Shown: positions 53,331 through 64,000 of the stretch, piece by piece
How positions within the stretch are numbered: the stretch's first letter is position 1
Layout of the letters: each line of letters opens with the position of its first letter
Origin: Rhizomys pruinosus
Lineage: Eukaryota > Chordata > Mammalia > Rodentia > Spalacidae
DNA length: 64,000 nt
Direction of reading: 5' to 3'
Assembly: GCA_009823505.1 (NCBI GenBank)
Contig: VZQC01010553.1
Coordinates: 149,200 to 213,199, forward strand
The notes under the pieces: model-generated
The model's database searches: none
Told to the model about the DNA's origin: nothing
The model's input: the letters and a program-made list of their open reading frames with translations, nothing else
Made by a program: the position numbers and the translations under genes

Positions 53331-56300
53331 CTTAAGGAACAAATAAACAATCTAACACCGGAGCTAAAAAAAAAACACTTGAGAGACAACACAAATGAAC
53401 CCTAAACCCAACAAAGACAGGAAGAATAACAAAATCAGACAGAAATCAGTGAAATAGAAACAAAGAAACAACAACATAGAAACAACAACAATCCAAAGCT
53501 AGTTCTGAAAAATAAACAAAACAGACAGACCTCAAGCCAAGTTACCAAAAGAAAGAAGAGCAACTCCAAAGATAGTATAGTATTTGTGATGGGAAGGAAA
53601 GGAAACGTCGACAACAGACAAAGAAAAGATCCAGACCAATCTTATGGGAATACTTCAAAAACCTATACTCTGCTAATTTGAGAACCTAAGAGAAATGGAT
53701 GAAAATCTGAAATCATGGAAACACAACAAAACTTACCCAGAAAGAGAACTGACAGTTTTAACAGACCCATAATATTTGAGGAATTGAAGATGTAATAAAA
53801 AACCCTCCCAAATAAAGAAAGCCTGGGCTCAGATGATTTCACAGAGATTCTATAAAACATTTAAAGAGTTCCTACAACCATTACTATTCAACTGTTCAGA
53901 AGGATAGAAAACAGAGGAATTCTCCCAATTCCTTCTATGAGGCCAGCATGACTGTAATACCAAAACCAGGCAAAGATAAGCAAAAAAAGAAAGCTATAGA
54001 ACCATCTCATTAATGAACATAGATGCAAAACTCTCAACAAAATACTTGAATCACATACAGAGCCCACATAAAAAAGATATCCATCATGATCAAGTTGGAT
54101 TCATACCAGGATGCAGGGATTGGTTCAACATATGAAAATCAATAATACCATAAAACACATAAATGAACTGAAAGAAAAACCACGGGTCATCCCAATTGAT
54201 AAAGAAAAGCTTTGACAAGATCCATCATCTTCATGTTTAAAGTCACAGAGGAATCAGACTGAAGGGAAACATCCCTCAACATGATCAAAGCCATATATAG
54301 GAAACCACGCCCACATCATCCTAAATGGAGGAAAAATTGGAACCATTTCCCTTAAGGCAGAAACAGCTAAGGCTGCCCTATCACCACTTCTCTTCAACAT
54401 AGTGCCAGAAATTGATTGCTAGGGCAATAAGACAAGAGAAGGAAATTACAGGAATACTAATTGGAAAAGAAGTTTGCTATTCCCTTTTTTAGATGATATG
54501 ATAGTTTACTTAGGGATGCTAAAAATTCACCAGAAAACTCTAGAAATGATTAGAGTTTCCGTAAAGTGGCAGGTACAAAAATTACCCTGAGGAAAAATCA
54601 GTAGCCTTTCTTTACCCAACAATAAACAAGTGGAGAAGGAATATGGAGATCTTCCCACACCACAATAGCCTCAAAAATAATAAAATACCCGGGGATAAAC
54701 CTAACCAAAGATAACAAAGATCGTACAACAAAAATTTTAAACCCCTGAAGAGGAGATTGAAAATGGCATCAAAAGACGAAAGGAAGACCTCCCATGTCAT
54801 AGATTGGAAAAAATTAATATAGTAAAAATGTCCACTTTTACCCAAATTGATATACACAATTCAATGTACCCCATCAAAATCCCATGAGTTTCTCACAGAC
54901 TTGGAAAAATAATCCTTAATACATATAGAAAAACAAAAAGACCCCAATAGCTAAAGGAACCCTGAGTGAAAAATGCAATACAGGGGGGAATTGCTCTACC
55001 AGACTTCAACTATATTAAGGGCCATAGTCATAAAGACCGTGTGGTACTGGCACACAAACAGACCCGTTGACAATGGAACAAAATTAAGATCCATACTTGA
55101 CCATCCAATTTCGCACCTCATATTTGAGAAAGGGGCAAAAAAAAAAACCTCAATGGCGGAAGAGATAGATCTTCAGCAAATGGTGCTGAAAACTGGATCA
55201 CCATTTGTAGAAGAATAAAATAAACACTACCTCTCACCCTTTACAAAATCCAACTTCCACGTGGATCAAAACTCAGTGTGAAACCAAACTCTGAGTGATA
55301 GAAGAAAAAGTTGGCAACAACCTACAAGGACATAGGTGTAGGAAAAGACTTTCTAAATCAGACGCGCTGCACAGGAATAAGTTACAACAGTCGACAAATG
55401 GGACCTCATAAAACTCAAAAGCTTCTGTATAGCAAAAGAAACAATCAAGGAAGTGAATAGAAAACCCACAGAGTGGAGAAATATTAAATTTATAAACAAT
55501 AAAACAAAAAAAAGATAAATCAAAAAAACAAAAAAAAAGAAGAAAACAATGACCTACTCAAATAATGGAGTGAATAGCTGAACAGATGACTTACCAGTGG
55601 GAATTAAAGATGGCTGAGAAAACATGCTTAAAGTATTGAAACTCATTAATAATTAAAGAAATGCAAATTAAAAACCATTCTCAGATATCATCTCACTCCG
55701 ATAAGACTAAGATCAAAAAACAAAAGGACACCAATGCGGAGAGGTTGTGGGAAAGGGGAAAACTCTCCACTGCTGGTGGGAATGTAAAACTGTATGCCAC
55801 TATGGACAGCAGAGTTGGAGAACTCAAAATAAGCCTACCACCTGACCCAGTCATACCACTCCTGGGTATATACCCACAAGACTCATCTACCCAAAGATAT
55901 ATGCACCATTCATGTATATTGGAGCTCTCTTCACAACAGTACAGAGCTGGAACAACCAAATGCCCTCAACAACAAGTGGCTAGACAAAATGGATGTCTAC
56001 ACAATGGAGTACTATTAGCGATCAGTAAAGAAAATGACATCAGAAATTTGCTGGTAATAGAATGGAACTTGAAGCCATATGCTAAGTGAAGTAACACAGT
56101 CTCAGAACAAACAAATGGCGAATGGTTTCCTCATTTGGATACTAACACCAACAAATCCCCAGATGAAAGGCAAGCTGAACATTATTGTTATATTTCTGTT
56201 ATCTGAAAGCAACTTGTTTTATATTGTAAATCTCTTAATGGGCACTAGAATCCCCCACCACTTACTTTCACAATCTGTAATTACTGTATATGGGTGGAAA

Positions 56301-56520
56301 AATAGGTTATTCATATTTAGAGTAATTAAAATTAAAGGAGGAGATGTGAATTCCTAAACAGACAAAAAACGCGAGCAAGATGCAGGGACAGTTTATGCGA
56401 GTGCACTGAATCTGGGGTGANGGGGTGGGGGGAAGGGAAAGGGGAATATGTCTAAGTTGAACTGAAAAACGATGTATGAAATACACAAAACATGAATAAA
56501 AGCATTACATTAAAAAAAGA

Positions 56521-56939
56521 AAGTTTCTACAACATACCAAAATCTCATCACAATTAAATAATCAAGCATTCATCATGTGTCTTTTCAGGGAAACAGATGG
56601 TGATGACAGCTTATAGGCAAATTGAACCAGTGATATGTTAAAGCTTGTAGTGGCTCAAGAGAAATAGTCCATGAATCTTTTTTTCAATTTCAACACCAAA
56701 AGAATTACATTTGTAGCCTGAACTGAAACACAGTAGGACCATTCACACCATAAAAACCTGAAAATAATATCAATAGTTTCATCATCCAGCACAGGCACTA
56801 GTATTTACCAGCATAACACTAAATTAAAATAAAATGAAGAGTCCAGCTTTTCATGAATAAAATAAGCTAAAGTTTATATTGCTATTTTATACCTGTTTTG
56901 TAGAACAAAATAATAATCCTCAAATAAAATTACATGCAT
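56521..56939. other. Non-L1 segment between two L1 pieces
   Basis: About 420 bases with no L1 resemblance, between the tail of the younger L1 and the resumption of the old L1 ORF2. An AATAAA (in CAAATAAAATTACATGC) lies about 15 bases before its right end. It may be a 3'-transduced segment carried with the younger L1; no clear poly-A tail is left at its end. Confidence 0.4.
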
Positions 56940-57269
56940 TTCTATAAAAAAAATTTAAGGAGGACATACAACCACTATTACTCAAATGTTCAAAGGATAG
57001 AAATAGAAGAAAATCTCCCAAATTCTTTCTACAAAGCCAGGATCACACTAATACCCAAACCAGGCAAAGATACAACCAAAAAAGAAAATTATAGGCCCAT
57101 TTCATTAAAGAACATAGATGTAAAAATTCTCAACAAAATACTTGCAAACCACACACAGGCACAGGCACACATCAAAAAGATCATTCACCATGACCAACTC
57201 TAGATTTACATCTAGAGATGTAGGGATGGTTCAACACACACAAACCAATAAATGTCATAAAGCACCTAA

Positions 57270-58013
57270 ATGGGCAGAAAGATCATTTCAATCAATGCTG
57301 AAAAAGCTTTCAACGAAATGCAGCCTGGCTATATCTTTAATGTGATAGAGGGAACTGGATTGAAAGGAACATTCCTCAACATAATCAAACCTATATACAA
57401 CAAACCCACAGCCAACATCATCCTAAATGAGGAAAAATTAGAAGCATTCCCTTTAACATCAGGAACCTGGCAAGGCTACCCCCTATCTCCACTCCTCTTC
57501 AGTATAGTGCTTGAAAGGTTTGCTACAGCAATAAGACAAGAAAAGGAAATTAAAGGAGTACTAATTGGAAAAGAGAAAGTAAAACTATCCCTTTTTGCAG
57601 ATGATATGATAGTGTACCTAAGGGATGCAAAAAGCTCCACCAAGAAACTCCTAAAAATTATCATGTGTTTTGGTGAAGTGGCAGGATACAAAATTAATCT
57701 TGAAAAATCAGCAGCCTTTCTTTACACCAACAATAAACAAATGGAGAAGGAATACAAGGAGACCCTCCCATTCACAATAGCCTCAAAAAAATACCTTGGA
57801 ACAAACCTAACCAAAGATACCAAAGATCTCTACAATGAAAAATTTAAATCCCTGAAGAAGGAGACTGAAGAAGACATCAGAAGATGGAAAGACCTTCCAT
57901 GTTCATGGATTGGAAGAATTAATATAGTAAAAATGTCCATCCTACCAAAACTAATATACAGATTCAATGAAATCCCAATCAAGCTCCCCATGAGTTTCTT
58001 CACAGACTTATAA
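57270..58013 (+). pseudogene. L1 ORF2 reverse-transcriptase domain, 247 codons open
   Basis: The longest open frame in the window. It covers the core of the L1 reverse transcriptase: [19 protein letters not shown] (motif region B), [15 protein letters not shown] with the catalytic FADD (motif C), then [14 protein letters not shown] and KKYLGTNL further on. The flanking ORF2 parts are in other frames (56934-57203 before, 58356-58877 after), so the whole ORF2 is not intact. The open frame reflects lighter decay than in the neighbouring L1. Confidence 0.85.
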
Positions 58014-58355
58014 AAAAAATCCTTAAAATTCATATGGAAAAACAAAAGACCCCCAGATAGCCAAAGCAACCCTAAGCAAAAAGAGCAACACAGGGGGGAT
58101 AACCATACCAGACTTCAAATTATATTACAGGGCTATAGTAATAAAAACATCCTGGTACTGGCACAAAAACAGACCTGTGGATCAATGGAACAAAATTGAA
58201 GATCCAAACCTGAGCACATGCAATTTCAGCCACCTCATATTTGACAAGGAGGCCAAGAAGATTCAATGGAGGAAAGACAACATCTTCAACAAATGATGCT
58301 AGCAAAACTGGATCACCACTTGTAGAAAGATGAAGCTGAACCCCTACCTTTCACT

Positions 58356-58877
58356 ATGTACAAATTCAACTCTAAATGGATCAAAGGCCTCAATGTGAAA
58401 TCAGAAACCCTGAAAATGACAGAAGAAAACATCGGCAGTAACCTACAAAATATGGGCATAGGAAAAGACTTTCTAAATCCGACAGCAGCTGCTTTGGAAA
58501 CAAGGTCAACAACTGACAAGTGGGACCTCATTAAACCCAAAAGCTTCTGTACAGCAAAAGAAATAGTCAAAGAAGTGAAGAGAAAACCCACAGATTGGGA
58601 GGAAATCTTCACCAGTAATACATCTGATAGAGCATTAACATCCAGAATATGTAAATTATTCAAAAAACAAAGGAGCAAGAAAACAAATGACTCTATCAAA
58701 ATATGGAGTAAAGAGCTGAATAGAGAATTAACAAATGAAGAAGTGAAGATGGCTGAAAAACATCCCAGAAAGGATTCAACATCGCTAATAATTAAGGAGA
58801 TCCAAGTTAAAACCAGCTTAAGATTTCACCTTACCCTGGTAAGACTGGCTAAGATTAGGAAAGCAAATGACACCTAA
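58356..58877 (+). pseudogene. L1 ORF2 C-terminal part, 173 codons open
   Basis: ORF2 C-terminal region in one open stretch (WIKGLNVKSETLKMTEENIG near the start, KIWSKELNRELTNEEVKMAE later). It is out of frame with the 247-codon reverse-transcriptase piece upstream. Confidence 0.8.
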
Positions 58878-59568
58878 TGCTGAAGAGGTTGTAGGGAAAG
58901 GGGAACACTCATTCACTGCTGCTGGGAATGCAAACTCATGCAACTCCTATGGAAAGCAGTGTGATGAACTCTTAAAAGACTGAAAATGACCCTACCACCT
59001 GACCCAGTCATACCACTCCTGGGTATATACCCATAAGACTCATCCTACTGCAGAGATACATGCATATCCATGTTTATTACAGCTCTCTTCACAATAGTGA
59101 AGTGCTGGAAGCAACCCAAGTACCCCTCAACCAATGAGTGGATAAAGAAAATGTGGTATATCTACACAATGCAGCGGTAAAGAAAGATGACATCATGAAC
59201 TTTGTAGGTAAATGGATGGAACTAGAAGCCATTATGCTAAGTGAAGTAATATGGCCCCAGAAAAAACAAGCGATGAAATGGTATCCCTCATTTGTGGATG
59301 CTAGCATCAAATCCCTAGTTGCAAAGCAAACTGAGCATTGTCAATGTTATATTTCTTTTTATCTGAAAGCAACGGTACTGTTAAAATGTGAATCCTTTAA
59401 TGGGCTCTAGAATTAACCTATCATTTATGTTCAGATTTGTAATATTGGTATATGGGTGGAGGGTATGTATGCATATTTTAGAATAATATAAAATTAAAGG
59501 GAAAATCACATTTTGGAATTAACTTATAGATTATTTTCAGTAGTCATAACTTAGATATATGTGTGACA

Positions 59569-59590
59569 TATATATATATATATATATATG
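59569..59590. repeat. (TA)n microsatellite in L1 3' end
   Basis: About 11 TA units. Confidence 0.9.
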
Positions 59591-59843
59591 AATATTTTAA
59601 AGCAATACAAATTGGAGGGAACAACAAATAAAGACTGGGTCAAAGAAATGACTGAAAAAGTCAACTTCTGCCCCAAAAAGTAAACCTCTGCAAAGAAAAA
59701 CTTTAAAAAGACTGAGAAGAGGATGCAAGACATGTATGGCAGAATGCATGAGCTTGTGTGGGGGCATGGAAAGGGGAATGAGTCTAAACTGGATTGAGAA
59801 ATGTATGAAATGCACAAAAATTCAATAAAAATATTTTAAAAAA

Positions 59844-60140
59844 TTTATTGCTATAAACTCATTGAAATTTGAGTGACCAATTATTAAATAATACCAAATA
59901 ATAAATAATTTATCAAATGTTCATAAATTATCAAAAGCTTCATTATACCTATTAAGAAAGGCTATTGTTTTATGGCAGTCTAACCTTACAATAAGTACAT
60001 AAACTATCAGTTTATATTTGGCAGAAAATTTTAAAATCTTTGATAATAAAAGAGAAATTTTTATGGGGTAAAAAGAGAGTAACATGAAATGTTTTTTCAC
60101 GTCTGTACTCTATGTTTATATCATTAATAAACCAGATCCT
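59844..60140. other. Unassigned flank, partly repeated at 45213-45262
   Basis: 59844-59890 (ATTGCTATAAACTCATTGAA, then TTTGAGTGACCAATTATTAA) matches 45213-45262 at roughly 90 percent by eye. The remainder is AT-rich and unassigned. Confidence 0.6.
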
Positions 60141-60290
60141 GGTGCTGGTGAGATGGCTCAGTCCTGTTCTGAAAATGCTTTTTCACATGTTGGGGCTTTT
60201 TGTGCTGCTGTGGGTGGAACTCAAAGCCTCACAAACGCTGTGGAAGAACTCTACCCTGACCCACACCTCCAGGTTTGTTTCTTTGTATTA
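60141..60290 (+). mobile_element. B2/B3-like SINE fragment
   Basis: GGTGCTGGTGAGATGGCTCA start, then a diverged body; low similarity. Confidence 0.4.
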
Positions 60291-60350
60291 AACAACAACA
60301 ACAAAAAAATAGAACTACATAGTCTAAGTCATAATTTTAAAAAATTGCTA

Positions 60351-60503
60351 TGCTGGGCATGGTGGCTCACGCCTTTAATCCTAGCACTTGGGAGGCAGAG
60401 CCAGGTGGATCTCTGTGAGTTCAAGGCCAGCCTGGTCTACAGAGTGAGCTCCAGGCCAGCTGGGACTTAAAGGGAGACCCTGTCTCGAAAAGACAAAAAA
60501 ATA
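60351..60503 (+). mobile_element. B1-type SINE
   Basis: CTGGGCATGGTGGCTCACGC to CCCTGTCTCGAAAAGACAAA. AATTGCT lies on both sides as a short target-site duplication. Confidence 0.93.
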
Positions 60504-60504
60504 A

Positions 60505-61125
60505 TTGCTGGGGCAGTGTCTGAATAGATACATAGATTAATTAATTCTGCTTTGAATCATAATTTGTTTTATATGTCAAGCTTCTCTGTATTCAGGAATG
60601 GCAAACATTTCACAATATTCTTCAACAAGGGTTATAAAATACTTTGATCCAAGCTGTTGAAGACTTAAGTGCTAATTTGATCCTCTTTTTATGTTGAAAT
60701 ACATACAAAGTTCTCTTTAAAACTGACATTAGTGAAACAAAAGATTTGGAATTTAAATTTTATCATAATTGCACTGTAAAATATGCATGACTGTTACAGT
60801 TGATAGACTGTACTCAGGCTACTGCAAATTACATCCCCCTGACAGAACATTCAACATCTGTCCTCCAATAAAATTTTTATTATTTTCTATTATCTTGCTA
60901 TCAATCTCTGACTTTTGTATACTCTCCACCTTTTAAATTTTAGCTTCTAGACTTTGAGTACTATGGTTCTCACAAGGAAGTTTAGATAATTTCAAACCTA
61001 CATGACATTTTTAGGATTGCAGTATGCTGATATTACTCTGCTCTTATAAATAGTTTTGAGTGCCTCTTAGTTTTCATCCTCATTCAACAGCGACTTTAAT
61101 GATTTCAGTATAACGTCAGTGCCCA
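60505..61125. other. AT-rich unassigned stretch
   Basis: Nothing recognised. Confidence 0.5.
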
Positions 61126-61127
61126 TG

Positions 61128-61742
61128 TGGTGGTTTAAATGAGAATGTCCCTTATAAGTTCCAAGTATTTGAATACTTGACACCAGTTGGTGGTGTTTTG
61201 GGGGAGGTTGAAGAACTGTGACCTTGCTGGAGGAAGCTCACATCTGGGGCAAGCTTCAAAAGTCCATAGCCTTGCCCCACTTGTAGTCTGACTCTCTCCC
61301 TCCTGCTCATGCTTGAAGCTCTGAGCACGCAGTCTTCTGTTCTGGCTGCCTCCTGCCATCCCTCCCCTGCTGTAATGGACTCTTGTCCCTCTGGAACTAT
61401 AAGCCCAAAAAAACCCCCCTTCACAGACTCATGTTTTGAGTGCCTTACTCTACTGGTGGCACTGTTTTGGGAAAGCTTCAGAGTCTCTAGGAGGTAGGGC
61501 CTAGATGAGAGAAGCAGGTCACTAGAAGTGAAGCCTGAATGATACGCCTACCCCAAATCAGATTTCTCTTCATTCTGGCCCTCACCATGTCAGGAACAGC
61601 CACACCTTCCCAAACTGCTCCTTACCTGGCATTCCCAGCATGATGGATTAAGACTCTGAAACCAGGAGCTTCTTCCCTTCACCATCCCTAAGATGCTGTC
61701 ATCAGGTATTTTGTCACAGCAACAAGAAAAATAACTAATACA
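61128..61742 (+). mobile_element. Rodent MaLR-type LTR sequence (ORR1/MT-like), two parts
   Basis: The left part starts TGTGGTGGTTTAAATGAGAA and has GTTGGTGGTGTTTTGGGGGA and GGAACTATAAGCCCAAAAAA. A second part from about 61440 (GGTGGCACTGTTTTGGGAAA) ends CACAGCAACAAGAAAAATAA then CTAATACAA, the usual MaLR end. LTRs only; no retroviral gene is attached. Confidence 0.7.
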
Positions 61743-61744
61743 AG

Positions 61745-63595
61745 CATGACATCATTTGAAAGGTGAAAAGTATGCTTTACATGTCTAGTTCATACATTTT
61801 AATTAACAGGAATCTACAAAATGCTCCCCATTTTTCATCCATCTTTACAATAGCATGAAACAGGTAATGCTGCACAGCTGTAAACACAGAGAGATCAACC
61901 CTAAGGTTACTGTTTGCCTCCTTCTCCAATGGAGTACTTTTGAAAAAAAAAAAAAAAAAAAAGAACTCTGTAAGCAAACAAAAGAATTCCTTGATTTCAA
62001 ACAAATCACAAAAATCCAAGTATACAAGCAAACACATGCTTCTTGCCTCTGTCTCTCTTCTCTGCCCGACCCTGTTTTACCTAGGAGCATGTTGCATGAC
62101 TGAGGAGATGTCAAATTAACATCTCTCAAGCTGGCATGACCCCGACAGCCTCCAAAATGACACATTCAAGCTCATCTTGACCAATGAAATGAGATTATGA
62201 AGGGTCCCTCATAGAGCAGTGGACAACAATGGACAGCTCTATTTTCCTGAGGCCACTAACCTTCCACCTACAAGTTCCCGTGTTATATGACTCTAAGCTG
62301 AATTGGGGCAAACCTGGATTCAGATAGTTAAAGCAGTAGAGGTGACTACAGGCTCGGACATCATAAAACACATAAAAAAATGGAGTCAGAAAGTTCTACA
62401 TTCATGTATACTTGGTTCTAGCCTTTATCAAGGATTCTGCTGGCTTTGGCAGATACTGCTCAACTCTGAAAAGGATGCCATGTTTTTCTACAGTCTGACA
62501 TGAAGAATAATTAAAGGACAAATCACTACAGATGAAACTGCTGTCCCGAATTTGGAGAACTAGTGTCACTGCAGGAAAGCTGGAAAGTTTTCACCATACC
62601 ATCAGGGTCTCTCTGAATCTTCAAACCACTAAAACCATGTAGTGTCTAAACTATTCTCCTTATTTAAGGCTTCAGGAGAGGAAAGAGAAAAAATAGTTTT
62701 TGAGGGGAAGACATGCATATGATACAGGAATTATTTTTGAAGGGAGTAGAAATAACATGGAGGAGGAATGTACAGAAGAAAAATAAAGGCCACAGAGGAA
62801 GATGGTGACAATAACAGGAATTTTGCTCCTTCTCAAAATCATTTCCTTCAAGAGAAGAATCCAGGAACTTCTGCACCATGGAACTTCTGCAGTGATGTTT
62901 TCAGAAGAAAATTCATCTATTTGTTTAATGAGCCTCCATATCTGGTCCTAGGAGGGGCCAGCTCCCAGGGACTTAACTTAGAGTGTCTCTGCCTTAGAGA
63001 AAAGGCCAGCATTAGAGCCTGGCCATGGTCTCAGAGATGAGTGTTTGGAAATTTTAGAAGGCCTACTCTTGTCCAAAATCAGAGACGGATGTAAACAACA
63101 CAGTCCAAATTGCAATCATGTACTGCTAAAAAGAGATGAGGCCAACGACCAGACCCCAGATTTCTCTGGCCAGAGAACAACCACCTAAAAGTCACTGCGG
63201 GAGGAGCCCCCACACACACAAAGGGCCATTAGGGCCTGCACACAGGGACCAACCTTGACCTTTCTGCTCCCATCTTCTTCAGCCATTAGAGGTGGGAAGC
63301 CAAGTAATCTAATGGTTGTTTCCAGGCCCAGCGTGAAAGTCCAGGAAGTACATTGCGTGGTTCAGTTGCTAAAGGTCTAGTCTAGGGTTGTAGCTGCTGG
63401 GCCTGATCATGATGACCTTGGTCCAGGTTCTCATCTAAGAACAGGTTTACTCTGTCCCCTGTGCCACATCCGGCAACTCTTGCTGTGGTCAACATATTCT
63501 TTACATGTACCAGTGCACTTAGCTTGCAGCTCTGCTCTTGATGTACTTTTGTTCAGGTCCAGACATATGCAGATCCACATTTCAGCTATCACCCA
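61745..63595. other. Unassigned stretch
   Basis: No gene supported. It holds a poly-A run at 61944-61962. Open frames of up to 106 codons (61845-62165, minus; 62768-63040, plus) have no splice sites or family resemblance. It could be unique intronic DNA. Confidence 0.5.
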
Positions 63596-63597
63596 AC

Positions 63598-63695
63598 TCC
63601 CATCCCCCACTCTATGGTACTTGGGATGGAGCCAAAGGCTTCAGACTCACACTAGACAAGCACTCTACCACTGAGCTATACCCCTAAACCCTACA
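63598..63695 (-). mobile_element. ID-like SINE, minus strand
   Basis: The minus strand reads GTATAGCTCAGTGGTAGAGT then GCTTGTCTAGTGTGAGTCTG and GGCTCCATCCCAAGTACC: a tRNA-like SINE head with A-box and a worn B-box. Confidence 0.75.
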
Positions 63696-64000
63696 CAACA
63701 TCTCTTGAATATATATCTATACCAGTATCATTCGATACCTGGAAAGCATGTAGGATGCAACACACTAAAAAAAACAAAACAAAAAAAAAAAAACCTCCAC
63801 TCTCATGAAATTTACACTGCAGTTTAGTTCAGGAAAACCTACAATAATGTGTGTTTAGGGAAGATAAGTGCCAGGAAGAAATAAGCCAAAGAAAGTAGAC
63901 TCAGAGAGTGGGGGATGGGATCCAATGAGACAACATGCAAAGCCAGACACAAAGAAGGTAAGGAGGGAGTCACTTGGCTAACAGAGAGAAGAATGGTTCC
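63696..64000. other. Unassigned stretch to window end
   Basis: An A-rich run at 63768-63793 and otherwise nothing recognised. Confidence 0.45.

Larger units (their letters stand above)
52110..56090 (+). pseudogene. L1 ORF2 remnant of the younger L1
   Basis: Endonuclease part at about 52180-53100, interrupted by the B2 at 53102, then the linker and reverse-transcriptase part (53900-54700) and C-terminal part to 56090 (PPDPVIPLLGIYPQDS at about 55840). The catalytic block at about 54480-54510 is still visible as DNA, but frames are broken every 50 to 100 codons, often at homopolymers. Dead as read. Confidence 0.85.
50402..56520 (+). mobile_element. Younger L1, full-length layout, decayed
   Basis: In order: 5' untranslated region (50402-50720), ORF1 (about 50730-52105), ORF2 (about 52110-56090) and 3' untranslated region to about 56520. 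The 3' region has a G-rich tract with an N at 56421, GAACTGAAAAACGATGTATG and AATAAAAGC. B2 copies interrupt ORF1 (51553) and ORF2 (53102). It sits exactly within the ORF2 of an older L1 (45262-45802 continuing at 56940). Confidence 0.88.
56940..59843 (+). mobile_element. Old L1, right part (ORF2 from reverse transcriptase to 3' end)
   Basis: Continues the ORF2 that stops at 45802/50401, overlapping it by about 21 bases (56940-56962), as expected for a target-site duplication made by the younger L1. It runs through ORF2 (to about 59310) and the 3' untranslated region, ending in GAAATGCACAAAAATTCAAT and a short A-rich tail at about 59843. The flank after it repeats the flank before 45262. Confidence 0.85.

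Noticed and set aside
61128..61742. Possible provirus at the MaLR LTR
   Set aside because: No gag, pol or env text near it; LTR sequence only.

Overview
This window looks like nuclear DNA of a mouse-like (muroid) rodent. The evidence is its interspersed repeats: 7SL-derived B1 SINEs, tRNA-derived B2 SINEs, B4/ID-type SINEs, rodent L1 with Lx-type 3' ends and a rodent MaLR-type LTR, over older mammalian L2, MLT1 and L1M remnants. I cannot name the species. The L1 and SINE subfamilies do not look like the common house-mouse forms. No bacterial, viral, CRISPR or operon-type content is present, and almost all short open frames are chance or repeat-derived.

Layout. 1-3.7 kb: Lx-like L1 3' ends and a B4 SINE split by a B2. 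3.67-9.51 kb: a nearly full-length, decayed L1 on the minus strand, followed at 9.54-10.02 kb by a 5'-truncated L1 on the plus strand. 10-20.5 kb: SINEs, MLT1, L1M and Lx remnants, plus several copies of a composite retroposon with an L1-like tail. 20.5-41.9 kb: mostly unassigned intergenic or intronic DNA with SINEs, L2 relics, a 46-bp minisatellite, microsatellites and a U1 snRNA retropseudogene (35.09-35.25 kb). 42.02-51.26 kb: two head-to-tail copies of a segment of about 4.6 kb. 50.4-56.5 kb: a decayed L1 that appears to have inserted into an older L1 (45.26-45.80 plus 56.94-59.84 kb). 59.9-64 kb: B1, MaLR-type LTR, an ID-like SINE and unassigned DNA.

The only plausible host protein-coding sequence I found is one internal exon on the minus strand (44719-44959). 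It has 80 open codons plus one base, a good acceptor and a donor, and a Ser/Pro-rich product I do not recognise. It lies in the spacer of a 305-bp inverted repeat and is duplicated, with a 1-base deletion, in the second tandem copy (49323-49562). The window is therefore probably an intron-rich part of a large gene read from the minus strand.

The tandem copy, its patchy indel-type divergence, the inverted repeats and the lone N at 56421 suggest either a complex rearrangement or, more likely, a long-read gap-fill or mis-assembly. I found no convincing new biological system. The points most worth checking are the duplicated exon locus, the composite retroposon family, the nested L1 with a possible 3' transduction, and the U1 pseudogene that imitates a spliced exon.
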